The notes under the pieces are model-generated. The model worked only from the letters and a program-made list of their open reading frames with translations, was not told where the DNA came from and made no database searches. Shown here one piece after another: positions 17,473 to 26,309 of a DNA stretch of 64,000 nucleotides. The position numbers were made by a program, and so were the translations under genes. Numbering within the stretch: the first letter of the stretch is position 1; each line of letters starts with the position of its first letter. The DNA is taken from assembly GCA_027459785.1 (NCBI GenBank), contig DAIDGU010000055.1, positions 1 through 64,000 of the forward strand. Reading direction: 5' to 3'. Origin of the DNA: Ktedonobacteria bacterium. GTDB taxonomy: Bacteria > Chloroflexota > Ktedonobacteria > Ktedonobacterales > JACDGC01.

Positions 17473-17630
17473 GCTAACGCCCCTGACACATAATATCCCC
17501 TAATCTATGCGCGAATCTCATGCCGAGACGATGTGCCAAGCGCCGATACGCCCGCTTTCTTCGCGTGCGCTCGCTGTGCGTCACCGACCTGTGCGGGCGT
17601 TTTATACGCTTTTCGGATGATCACTATGGG

Positions 17631-17775
17631 TACCGGAGGACCGCCATTCTCCCTAATCACGGAGGACAGACATTCCTGTCGGTCACGCTCCCCGGAGGAC
17701 CGCCATTCTCCCTAACACCGGAGGACAGACATTCCTGTCTGTCCGGCCCCGATGGCCACTGTCTTTCCCCCAAAT
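17631..17775. repeat. Repeat family A array with conserved flank
   Basis: Two pairs of GGAGGACCGCCATTCTCCC and GGAGGACAGACATTCCTGTC units, ending in CTGTCCGGCCCCGATGGCCA and ACTGTCTTTCCCCC. The GGCC...CACTGTCTTT flank also follows the copy at 35.64-35.73 kb, so the full element is longer than the hairpin. The 17473-17789 gap holds nothing else. Confidence 0.8.
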
Positions 17776-17789
17776 TGGTATTAACTCCG

Positions 17790-19049
17790 TCATAGCGCGA
17801 TCTGCATTTCCACCGTCGTCCCCTGACCAGGACGCGAGCAGATGGCGAAGCGGTCGGTGACGGCGCGGGCGCGCTCATACATGCTGAGCAGCCCCCACGA
17901 CTGACCGTGGGGATAGTGGGCCAGCACGGCATCCGGATCAAAGCCCGCGCCGTTGTCGCGCACGATCACCTGCACCAGGCGTCCGTCCGCGTCTGTCGCC
18001 GGCACCAGGCGCACCTCGACGGCGCACGCCGTGGCGCGGGCATGCTTGTGAACATTCGTCAGCGCCTCGCGGATGATGAGGTAGATGGCGCGCTCGCTGT
18101 GCGCGGGCAGCCGCTCGGCCAGGTCCAGGTGCAGGGTCAGGTGCGGACCTGCGTCGCGCTGCATGCGCTCGATCAGGTGGGGCAGCGCGGCGGCCAGGCC
18201 CGCGCTTTCAAGCGTCGGCGGACGCAGATCGAAGAGTACCCCCCGCAGATCCTTGGCCGTCCGCGTCAGGGCGGTATAGATGCGCCGCAGTTCCAGCCGC
18301 GCCTCTTGCGGGCGCTGATCCAGCAGGTGATCCGCGTATTCGAGGGTCATCGCGGCATTGCTGATCGCCTGGACGGGACCGTCGTGGAGGTCGCGTGCCA
18401 GACGGCGGCGCTCGTCTTCGGCGGCATCTGCCGCGCGCTGGCGTTCCAGGCGCAGATCTTCGTCGCGGCGGGCGATGGTCAGCGCCAGCACGGCCTGCGC
18501 GGCGACAGCGCGCAGCGCCTCTAGCACCGGCTCGGCGAAACCGCTCTCTGCCCGCGCCACTTCCAGCACGCCCAATAAAGCATCGTCCGCGCGCAGGGGC
18601 AACGCGATGATGGCGCGTGGTGTGCCGCCCAGCAAGGCAGCATCCGGCGCGGCGAAGGCGGACGTGAAGCGGCCCGCCGCATGCAGATCGTGCGCTAGCG
18701 CCACCTCGCCGGTACGCGCGGCATAACCGGCCATGCCCTCGTGCAGCCCCAGCGCCGTCAGGTGCGCCAGCGGCGTCAGCCCCGAATGCGCGCCCGAAAA
18801 CGGCAGCGCCGTGGGATTCAGCCCGTTGACGACAGCCAGTGGCACCAATGCCTCTGTCACCGGCTCGAAGGCCAGCAGCGCGCCGTACCCCTGGCCGACG
18901 ACGGCGGCGGCCCGCGCTAACAGGCGCATGCGCCGGCCCATGTCCGGCTCCTCGGCCACCACTTGCGCGGCGTGCAATACGATCAGCGCGCCCTGCCACG
19001 CGCTCTGCTGCGTCCCATCGGCGGCAGGCGGGGCTACGGATGAAAACAT
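17790..19049 (-). CDS. GAF-domain sensor histidine kinase (HisKA_3 type)
   Basis: A 419-residue cytoplasmic kinase. A GAF-type sensor covers about residues 35-190. The dimerisation/phosphoacceptor helix of the NarX/DegS type follows near residue 220 (RRRLARDLHDGPVQAISN, His in DLHD). The HATPase region has REALTNVHKHA, VRDNGAGFD and WGLLSMYERA. Family members pair with LuxR-type response regulators, but none is adjacent, so the partner is elsewhere. The ATG at 19049 follows AAAGGAG. No membrane helices. Confidence 0.92.
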   Translation of the reverse strand: MFSSVAPPAADGTQQSAWQGALIVLHAAQVVAEEPDMGRRMRLLARAAAVVGQGYGALLAFEPVTEALVPLAVVNGLNPTALPFSGAHSGLTPLAHLTALGLHEGMAGYAARTGEVALAHDLHAAGRFTSAFAAPDAALLGGTPRAIIALPLRADDALLGVLEVARAESGFAEPVLEALRAVAAQAVLALTIARRDEDLRLERQRAADAAEDERRRLARDLHDGPVQAISNAAMTLEYADHLLDQRPQEARLELRRIYTALTRTAKDLRGVLFDLRPPTLESAGLAAALPHLIERMQRDAGPHLTLHLDLAERLPAHSERAIYLIIREALTNVHKHARATACAVEVRLVPATDADGRLVQVIVRDNGAGFDPDAVLAHYPHGQSWGLLSMYERARAVTDRFAICSRPGQGTTVEMQIAL

Positions 19050-19189
19050 AGGCGGGACTCCTTTCCCGAATGCCTAATCAGATCCTTCAAAATCAAAAGA
19101 GGGGAATGCTCCGCTTAACGCAGATTTCGTGCCTATGGTCTGGCGTGCTGTCCGCCGCACAGGTGCGCGGGCGGTGTCCCCATGCCAAG

Positions 19190-19400
19190 ACGGGCGGCGA
19201 GACACGGGCGGGCGGTTGGCGCACAGTGGGAACGAGCGGGCGGTTGATGCCCAGCGTGGGAACGAGCGGGCGGTTGAAACCGCGCCTAAGCGCCTAACGG
19301 CGACGAAGTCCACCGTCGCGGACTCGCATCCCAACCCGCGACGGCGGGTTTCGTGGCGGAACGCCCCTAGGCGCGGTTTCAACCGCCCGCCGGCCCCTCG
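19190..19400. repeat. Repeat family B, full inverted element
   Basis: A 125-bp imperfect palindrome (19266-19390): GCGGGCGGTTGAAACCGC at one end, GCGGTTTCAACCGCCCGC at the other, with two inner hairpins (GTCCACCGTCGCGGAC, ACCCGCGACGGCGGGT). Upstream are three iterations of GAGCGGGCGGTTG-like units from about 19190. The 19050-19418 gap holds no gene. Confidence 0.85.
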
Positions 19401-19418
19401 CCCACCGGCCCCGTCGCA

Positions 19419-20447
19419 TCAACCGCGCGCAAATGTGACCAGAACATCCGTGGGATAGCTGCCTACCGGCACCTGTGCGACGACGGTGGCGCGGGCGGCG
19501 TCGATGACGCTGATCGTGTTCGCCTCGGTGTTCGCGGCGAAGATGTAGCGCCCGTCGGGGCTGGCGGCGACGCCGTGCGGTCCCGCGCCGGTCGGCACGG
19601 TGGCGACGACGGTCTGGCGCGGGATGTCTACGATGCTGACGGTGCCATCGGCATTGTTCGCCACCACCACGCGGTCGCTCTGGGGGATCGTCGTGACCAG
19701 CGCCGGTCGCCGGCCCACGTTCACCCCGCCGAGCAGGGCGTTATGAGTTGTGTCGATGATCCATAGCTTGCCGAAGGTCAGGTCGCTCACGTAAGCCCGG
19801 CTGCCGTCGGCGCTGAGCGCCACGCCGAAGGGCGACGCGCCGGCAGGCAGCGCCACCCGCGCCACCACACGCCGCGCCTGTGGATCGATGACAACGAACG
19901 CGCCGCCACGCGGGCAAGCGACATAAAGGCGGCTACCGTCGGGAGCCATCGCGATGCCATGCGGGCCGGCAGGCGTGGGGATGGTGCCGGTTGCGCGGCG
20001 CGTGGCGACATCCACCACCGTCACCTCCGTGCCGCCAAAATCGGTGATGAAGGCTGTCGCACCGTCAGGTGTGAAAGCGATATGCACGGGGGCCGCGCCG
20101 ACGCGGATGGTCGCCACCACCGTGCGCGTCACCAGATCGATCACCCAGACGGTGTAGCCGCCGCTGTTCGTCACCCACAGATAGCGCCCGCCCGGTTGCA
20201 GCGCCAGCCCATGCGGCCCGCCACCCACCCCCAGCGTCGTCTGGCCCAGCAGCGCCACGTTGCCGGATTGCAGATCGGTCACAGCGACCTGATACGCCGC
20301 CAGCGACACGGGCAAAGGATACGCCGCCAGGCGCGACACGGTTCCCTCGTTTGTCTGCGCCGCCGTTCCCCGGCTGACAAGCACAACGACGAGCAGCGCC
20401 ATCGCCACGATGATCCCCGCCGCCGCTGCCAGCCGTTTTATGCTCAC
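19419..20447 (-). CDS. Secreted or anchored YVTN-type beta-propeller protein
   Basis: A 342-residue protein starting at GTG (20447), preceded by GGAGGG. An N-terminal hydrophobic segment (IIVAMALLVVVLVSRGTAA) is a signal peptide or anchor. The remainder is about seven 40-residue YVTN/NHL-like blades (GPHGLALQPGGRYLWVTN, PVHIAFTPDGATAFITD, GPHGIAMAPDGSRLYVA). Such propellers act as binding platforms or lactonases; no catalytic residues are clear. Regular spacing of blades and even composition suggest an intact gene. Confidence 0.88.
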   Translation of the reverse strand: MSIKRLAAAAGIIVAMALLVVVLVSRGTAAQTNEGTVSRLAAYPLPVSLAAYQVAVTDLQSGNVALLGQTTLGVGGGPHGLALQPGGRYLWVTNSGGYTVWVIDLVTRTVVATIRVGAAPVHIAFTPDGATAFITDFGGTEVTVVDVATRRATGTIPTPAGPHGIAMAPDGSRLYVACPRGGAFVVIDPQARRVVARVALPAGASPFGVALSADGSRAYVSDLTFGKLWIIDTTHNALLGGVNVGRRPALVTTIPQSDRVVVANNADGTVSIVDIPRQTVVATVPTGAGPHGVAASPDGRYIFAANTEANTISVIDAARATVVAQVPVGSYPTDVLVTFARG

Positions 20448-20552
20448 GCCTGTCGCCCTCCGTCTCGTCCCGCATCTCCATTATGCCAGAGTGATGCTAC
20501 TGTGCCAAGATGTCTAGGAGATGCGATAGACAATGGCAGGCCGGTAGCAAGG

Positions 20553-20655
20553 AGCCACCGGGCGACCACAAGGGTGCGCCCCTACAGACGCAATGGCAAC
20601 CGGATCGGGGGGCAGACATCGATCATCGTGGGGCGGACATTCCTGTCCGCCGCCT
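20553..20655. repeat. Repeat families F and A
   Basis: GGGCGACCACAAGGGTGCGC (20557 onward) is the inverse of the CTTGTGGTCGCCC units at 38.17-38.22 kb. It is followed by a family A copy with arms GGGGCGGACA and TGTCCGCC around TTCC (about 20630-20655). The 20448-20673 gap holds nothing else. Confidence 0.65.
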
Positions 20656-20673
20656 CCTGCCAGGCACTCGCCC

Positions 20674-21810
20674 TCAACTTTGCGGCAGATCGAAATAGCC
20701 AACTTCATTGCTGGTAAACACGCCTTTCTGGAAAATCAGCCAGAAGACGCGATCATTGAAGATTTCACCAAATTGACCGCTATCTCCTTGACCGATGGCG
20801 AAAGGCGTTACCGCACCTGATGGCAGGTGGACTAATTGAAATTGCTGGTTATTGAAATCCAGGCACACCACATAGGGGCGATCCTGGCTGATGGCTGGTC
20901 GTATACAATTCTCAGTGATCGCAGCATGTTCCTGGTTAGCATCGCGGTCATAGATATTCAGTGTCATCGCTTGGCTATCGCCCCAAATAAAATAATGCGC
21001 GTTGAAATCATCTACCGCCCAATTGAAAGCTGACACTTGTTGTGGTGAAGATTGGCTGAGATCCCACAGGTAAGGGACGCTGGTGCCATTGGATGTACCA
21101 GAAACATCGACCAGCGTGTAAAAGAGGGTCATACCATGCAGCAATAAGCCCTCATAGCGATGGTCCCCTGGCGCGGTTTGCAGAATCTGTGTTGCGCCTG
21201 TTGCCAGGTTATATGCGTGCAGCACCCCGCGATACGGGTTCGCTACACGCTCGGTCGTCGCCCAAACGATGCTATCGCCATCGGCGGCGAATGCATTATC
21301 ATACGTCAGGTGGAATTGATCGTTCTCCTGCACATACGAATCGATCAGACGATCTTCGCCGCTCACCACGTTGACCGCGCGAATGGACCAGTGCGCGCCG
21401 CTGTCGTCATTTTCCTCATACACGATCCAATCACCGGCGGCAAAAGCTCCATTCATACCGCGTAACGCTCCCCCAGGTGCTGGCGTTGGGGTTGCCAGCA
21501 AACGGATGGTTTGCGTTGCAAAACTATAATAGTACAGTTTAGAATGATCGATAGAAACGCCTTGCGCTGAGGAAAGCAGTCCCAGACCTGAGCTACTGGG
21601 TATAACATCAACGAATTGATAATTGCCCAGGGCAATCGTATGGATCGGCGGAATAACGGGTGGGATAGCGGTCGCCGTAGCAGTAGGCGAAGTCACACTT
21701 GTGCTTGTGCTTGGTGTTGCCGGCGCTGAAGTATGCGTGCTGGCAGCGCAGGCAGCTAGAGTGATCGCCACCACCACGATCGCTGTGATCTTTATCACTC
21801 GCAAACGCAT
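20674..21810 (-). CDS. Lipoprotein, possible beta-propeller
   Basis: A 378-residue lipoprotein precursor. The signal ends in a lipobox (AITLAACAAS, Cys about residue 21), followed by a Ser/Thr/Pro linker to about residue 55. The rest has repeated beta-type segments (GDWIVYEENDDSG, DSIVWATTERV, PYLWDLSQSSPQQVS, DRVFWLIFQKGVF) typical of TolB/propeller-like proteins, though no defined repeat motif could be assigned. Start ATG at 21810 follows GGAAGGA. It is read in the same direction as the C39-like peptidase upstream. Confidence 0.78.
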   Translation of the reverse strand: MRLRVIKITAIVVVAITLAACAASTHTSAPATPSTSTSVTSPTATATAIPPVIPPIHTIALGNYQFVDVIPSSSGLGLLSSAQGVSIDHSKLYYYSFATQTIRLLATPTPAPGGALRGMNGAFAAGDWIVYEENDDSGAHWSIRAVNVVSGEDRLIDSYVQENDQFHLTYDNAFAADGDSIVWATTERVANPYRGVLHAYNLATGATQILQTAPGDHRYEGLLLHGMTLFYTLVDVSGTSNGTSVPYLWDLSQSSPQQVSAFNWAVDDFNAHYFIWGDSQAMTLNIYDRDANQEHAAITENCIRPAISQDRPYVVCLDFNNQQFQLVHLPSGAVTPFAIGQGDSGQFGEIFNDRVFWLIFQKGVFTSNEVGYFDLPQS

Positions 21811-21888
21811 GCGGTGTTTCCTTCCATTTTTAAAAGTGGGTGCTGTAGCTACTTATCCACACCACCCATGCTAAACGAACGATAGATG

Positions 21889-22849
21889 TTAGTAGATGAT
21901 GAGGCCCGTCGCGCCTCCCGTGGTGGTATCCTCAGCTTGCCACATCGTTCCCCAGGCAAGGCTATGATCGCCGGCTATCGTTGCACCATCCGAGGAAGAG
22001 GCGCTATCAGCTACATAGGCATTTGACGAATCGTAGCCGTAGCCTTTAATGACGTGGTTGATAACTTTCCCGCCAGTGTAGCCATTCCACCACGGTAACT
22101 TATCAGCGTTGGCGCGGAAGACCATCGGATGCCCATCGTTGCCGATATCGAACTCGGCGTCGCCCTGCATTGAGGATTGGGAGGTGGTGAGCGTCACGTA
22201 ATAGTAGGTGTAGCTGTACAAGCCGTGTTGCTGGAGGTAGTCGTTCATGCCATCGGCTTCCCACTGCGCGGGTGTGCCATATTCGTAGGGGAATTCACTG
22301 ATGCCGTAGCGGCCATCTTGCGGCAACCACTCACCTTGCGCCATCCAGGCCATGAAGCCTTCGCCTCCGGAATAGGTCACTGTGCCGGAGCCGAAATCTG
22401 GATCTTTCTTAACGGTCATCGAGCCAAAGCCGAGGACATCGCTAGAAGACCAATCCAAAATGACGGCGGTCGCTGAGCCTGGCCCACACCAGTTAGGCTG
22501 ATCAGATGGCTCTTGAACGTAGTTAAGGCCACCATAGCTACCGCACATCGGATGAATGGCGTTGGAGATAGGACCGTTGATCTCGCAAATGATTGTGGGG
22601 GACACAACCGTGCCTTTTGTGGGATGCTTACTCGCAAACCAGTGTGCGGCACGCAGAGCCTTGGCTCGTTGATCTTGCACCTCGGCAGCGGTGAAGGGAC
22701 GCACAATGCCGCCAGCAGCACCAGGAGCCTCACCTACCGGCCCCCCCCCCCCGCGCGGCGAGCGCGGCAGTAGGCTGCGCCACGGCGAGCAACACCGCGC
22801 ACAGTGACAAAATGCTGGACACAAGCGCTTGACGTGATGAGATGGGCAT
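21889..22849 (-). pseudogene. Secreted C39-like cysteine peptidase, frame broken at a 12-G tract
   Basis: Two frames must be joined. From ATG 22849 (AAGGAAG site) runs a Sec signal peptide, MPISSRQALVSSILSLC followed by a hydrophobic stretch to PTAALAA. At 22741-22752 is a run of twelve C (G on the coding strand); after it this frame stops at 22730. The other frame (PVGEAPGAAGGIV onward, to 21889) carries the body: QPNWCGPGSATAVILDW with the candidate catalytic Cys, KVINHVIKGYGYD with the His, and AYVADSAS with the Asp, as in peptidase C39-like proteins. Eleven or fourteen G would restore one frame of about 320 residues. It may be a sequencing error, a dead gene or a phase-variable one. Confidence 0.8.
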
Positions 22850-22980
22850 CAAACTTCCTTTCTGTCTACAGCGCCCCACGCCCGTTCGTGGGGCAGCCCA
22901 ACTGTAACAGCATGGGCGGTGGCATGTCAAGCGCTTTTTATACGGTTTGTCATGACTTCGCCGCAGATTGGCATTTACGA

Positions 22981-24267
22981 TCAGGCGGTCGTCGCGGCGG
23001 TGATTGCCGGCAGCGTCAGCGTGAAGATCGCGCCGTGGGCGCGGTCCGTGCCGCTGGCGACGGTGAGCGCGCCGCCGTGGGCCTCGGCGATGCCCTTGCT
23101 GATATACAGGCCCAGGCCGAAGCCCGTGATGCCCTCGGCGTTCGCCAGGCGCTTGAAAGGATCGAAGATCTCGTTGACCTTGTCGGGGGGAATGCCCTTG
23201 CCCTCGTCGGCAACGCTGAGCGCCACCCACGCCGGGCTGGTCTGGGCCAGGGTGACGGTGATGGCCGTGTCGGGATACGAGAACTTGACCGCGTTTTCCA
23301 GCAGATTATTCAACGCTTGCACCAGGCGGCCTTCATCATATGTGCCGGATAGCGTCGCTGGCGCGACCAACACGAAGTGGCGATCAGCATGCGCCTGTTG
23401 GTAGAACTCCACTTGCTTGCGCACCATGCTCGCCAGGTCGCATGAGGCGGGGCGAATCTGGAATTGGCCTGCGTCGATGCGCGTCATATCCAGCAGATCG
23501 GTGATCAGGCGGTTCAGGCGTTCCACCTGCTCGTCGATGGCTTGGGTGAAGGCCGTGAAATGTGGGCCATGCTCGGCATCTTTCGCGATGAGTTGCGCAC
23601 CGAACTTGATTGGCCCCAGCGGCGCACGCATGTCGTGAGCAACCATCGCGATGAAGCGCTCGCGTTTCGCCTTCTCGGCTTCCAGCGCCGTTTTGGTCGC
23701 ATCCAGTTCGGCCAGCCGTTCGCGCAGTTGCGCCGTCGCCTCCTCGATCTCCGTGCGCAGATTCGCGTTCATGCTGTCAATCGTCGCGTTCGCCACTTCC
23801 AATTGCTGCACGCGGCGGGCCAGCTCGTCGGTCAATTGCAGCCGCTCGAAGACATGGCGCACGCGCAGCTTCAATTCCTCCACGTCGGTCGGCTTGACGA
23901 GATAATCATACGCGCCCTCGCGCATCGCCTGAATCGCCGATTCCAGCGAGGCATAGCCGGTGAGGACGATGGCAACGGTTCGCGGCGCGGTCCGCCGCGC
24001 CTCGGCCAGCACATCCAGCCCGTCGATGTCGCCCAGGCGCAGATCCGTCAGCACCAGATCATATTGTTGGGCGCGCAGGCGGTCGATGGCCATGCTGCCA
24101 CTGCTGGCGCTATCGACCGTATAGCCCTCTTGCTCCAGGATCGCCTGGATCGTCACCATCACGCCCTGCTCGTCATCCACCACCAGGATGCGCCCGCGCG
24201 CGGAGCCAGGGATGGGCATGCGGCGCGGGCGGGTGCGCGTGCGCCAGGTCGGATCTTCGCTATTCAT
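22981..24267 (-). CDS. Hybrid protein: receiver domain plus histidine kinase
   Basis: A 428-residue soluble protein. Residues 25-140 are a response-regulator receiver domain (RILVVDDEQGV, phosphoacceptor Asp in LVLTDLRLGD, IVLTGYAS, YLVKPTD). A coiled-coil linker (about 150-210) leads to a HisKA domain with His in FIAMVAHDMRAPLGPIKF and a HATPase with NLLENAVKFS, VADEGKGIPP and GFGLGLYIS. Receiver-first kinases usually take phosphate from another kinase; the upstream kinase gene (24357-25943) is the obvious candidate. The start at 24267 follows AAGGAG at a slightly long spacing. Confidence 0.92.
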   Translation of the reverse strand: MNSEDPTWRTRTRPRRMPIPGSARGRILVVDDEQGVMVTIQAILEQEGYTVDSASSGSMAIDRLRAQQYDLVLTDLRLGDIDGLDVLAEARRTAPRTVAIVLTGYASLESAIQAMREGAYDYLVKPTDVEELKLRVRHVFERLQLTDELARRVQQLEVANATIDSMNANLRTEIEEATAQLRERLAELDATKTALEAEKAKRERFIAMVAHDMRAPLGPIKFGAQLIAKDAEHGPHFTAFTQAIDEQVERLNRLITDLLDMTRIDAGQFQIRPASCDLASMVRKQVEFYQQAHADRHFVLVAPATLSGTYDEGRLVQALNNLLENAVKFSYPDTAITVTLAQTSPAWVALSVADEGKGIPPDKVNEIFDPFKRLANAEGITGFGLGLYISKGIAEAHGGALTVASGTDRAHGAIFTLTLPAITAATTA

Positions 24268-24308
24268 GATTATGCTGGCTCCTTAGTGCAAGACTGCCGG
24301 CGGTATTG

Positions 24309-24368
24309 ATTGAAACCAATGTGCGCGCCTTAGGGGCGTTCCGCCACGAAGCCCGCCTACGCGGGCTG
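24309..24368. repeat. Repeat family B half element overlapping a stop codon
   Basis: TTGAAACC ... GCGCCTTAGGGGCGTTCCGC and GCCCGCCTACGCGGGC. The hairpin pairs differ from other copies but still match each other. The last codons and TAG stop of the kinase gene (24357-24359) lie in this element. Confidence 0.7.
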
Positions 24369-25943
24369 GTTGAGATCGTGTTCGCCGGATTGGTCGGGGG
24401 AACGGATGAAAGGGAGCGCCACCAGGAAAGTGGTGCCTTTGCCAACCATGCTGCGCACGATAATCTGCCCCCCGTGATGCTGAATGATATCCTGGCATAC
24501 CCACAGGCCCAGGCCCGTGCCTTGCCGTTCGGTTTTCGTTGAGAAGAACGGCTCGAAGACGCGCGGCACAATCTCCGGCGGAATGCCCCCGCCGTCGTCG
24601 CGGATGCGCACGACCACGTGGCGACCTGCCAGCAGTTCGGCGTCGCCCTCGTGGGCCAGGCGCGTCTGCACCAGCAGCCCGCCCCCCTGCGGCATCGCCT
24701 CGCGCGCGTTCAGCAACAGATTCAAAAAGACCTGTTTGAGCTGATCCGCTGAGGCCATGACCAGCGGCACATGCTCGTCCAGATGCACCGTCAGCGTGAG
24801 GTGGCCCTGGCGCAGTTGCGGCCCCAACAATTGCAAGGCTTCCTGCAAGACCTGATTCACGTCCGTCGGCGCGAAAGCCACCGAGGGGCGCGACAGGCCG
24901 AGCATCTGGCGAATGATGCGCGAAACGCGCTCGGTCTCGCGCTGCGCCAGTTCCAGAAATTGATAGTCGGGGTCAGCCGGATCGCTGCGCTGGACGAGCA
25001 AATAGAGCGCGTTCTTGATCGCTTCCAGCGGATTATTGATCTCGTGGGCGATGCTCGCCGCCAGCCGCCCCGTCGCCGCCAGCTTCTCCGATTCAAAGAT
25101 CTGCTGGCGAATGCGATGCTCCTCCAATTCGCGGGCGCGCGTCATATCGTGCAGCACGGAGACGATGCCCTGCTGGCCAGCCAGCGCATCCGGCACCTGG
25201 CTGGCCGAGATCGCCATGACGACCGCTTCCTGTGTGCGCGGATCGGTCAACTGCAATTCGCCCTGGTGGACTTCATCGCTGACATCCTGCGCCAGGAAAG
25301 CGCGCAGGCGCGTCAGGTTGCGCGCGATGATATTGATCTGGTCGCTCTGTTCCTCGGCATCCGGCGCGAGGGCCACGTCGAAAAGCCGTGCCGCCGGCTC
25401 GTTCATGCTGATGAGCGCGGTCCCCGCGCTGAGTACGATCGGGTTGGCCGCGTAGCGCATCAGCAAGGCTAACTGATCCGTTTCGCGGCGCTCGCGCAAC
25501 GCGGCGTCCGCGCCCATGAAGATCGTGCCGATGGTCTCGCCCAGCCCCAGCAGCCGCGCCTGCTGCTGCGGCGGGATCGGCTGCGCAGCCAGCGCCAGCA
25601 GCACGGCCAGCGGAGCCGCTGCCGGTGCCACGCGCACCGGCACGCCGCACCAATGCATGTGGCCAGCGATGAGTGATTCGGTGCTGCCGCAACAGATGCG
25701 CCCGGCCTGGGCCGTCTGCACGACGGGATGGCGCGCATCGCTCGCGCGCACCACCAGGGCGCGCACGCCTTCGCCCGGCACGCCCACACCGCAGAGGCCC
25801 CGCCACTGCACCAGCACGCCGCTGTCCGCGTCGCGTTCCGCCGTCACCAGCACCAGCGCCACCTCCGGCAGTTCCACCGCCCGCCGCTCCATCTGCGCCA
25901 GGATGAGGCTTTCGACCGCGCCGCCAATGATGATCTCAGTCAT
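24357..25943 (-). CDS. Sensor histidine kinase (NtrB/HisKA type)
   Basis: A 528-residue soluble kinase. The first 155 residues are unrecognised (several Cys, including RICCGSTES). A PAS-like sensor covers about 160-275 (LMRYAANPIVLSAGTALISM ... VSVLHDMTRARELE). HisKA follows with His in RLAASIAHEINNPLEAIKNA, then a HATPase with NLLLNAREAMPQGGG, IRDDGGGIPP, FFSTKTERQGTGLGL. The ATG at 25943 is chosen because GAGGAGGG lies nine bases upstream; the in-frame ATG at 25952 is too close to it. It is 90 bp upstream of the receiver-kinase gene and probably cotranscribed. Confidence 0.9.
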   Translation of the reverse strand: MTEIIIGGAVESLILAQMERRAVELPEVALVLVTAERDADSGVLVQWRGLCGVGVPGEGVRALVVRASDARHPVVQTAQAGRICCGSTESLIAGHMHWCGVPVRVAPAAAPLAVLLALAAQPIPPQQQARLLGLGETIGTIFMGADAALRERRETDQLALLMRYAANPIVLSAGTALISMNEPAARLFDVALAPDAEEQSDQINIIARNLTRLRAFLAQDVSDEVHQGELQLTDPRTQEAVVMAISASQVPDALAGQQGIVSVLHDMTRARELEEHRIRQQIFESEKLAATGRLAASIAHEINNPLEAIKNALYLLVQRSDPADPDYQFLELAQRETERVSRIIRQMLGLSRPSVAFAPTDVNQVLQEALQLLGPQLRQGHLTLTVHLDEHVPLVMASADQLKQVFLNLLLNAREAMPQGGGLLVQTRLAHEGDAELLAGRHVVVRIRDDGGGIPPEIVPRVFEPFFSTKTERQGTGLGLWVCQDIIQHHGGQIIVRSMVGKGTTFLVALPFIRSPDQSGEHDLNQPA

Positions 25944-26309
25944 CGCTGCCATCCCTCCTCATCCCCGCTGTAATACTGATATGTGCCAACCGCCGTGCGC
26001 GAAAAGATCGCTGGGCAGACCACCGGGAGCATCGATTGAAAGTAACCATCGTCCCGGCTCGGAACAGGAACCCCTACGGACTATGCGTCATGCGCTCGTC
26101 AGCCTTGTGTAGTGTCTTCTGTCATTCTATCTACATCTTAGGTGATTGGGGGCGAATGGGGGCGGGGATGGCCAGAAGGGGCTATGACGGGAGCGACTGC
26201 AACCTGCCATAGAATTCGCAAAAGGAGTACGTGCAGCAGAGTTTGGGGGAATATGGCAACAAAGTGTACTTCATGCAAGGGCTACTGCCAGTTTTGGGAA
26301 AAGGCGGTG
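25944..26309. other. Intergenic region without a supported gene
   Basis: This gap lies at the edge of the less GC-rich island. It contains a second copy of the CCCGGCTCGGAACAGGAACC element (about 26054-26081; compare 2675-2702). Small plus-strand frames near 26230-26330 are not convincing. Confidence 0.5.
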
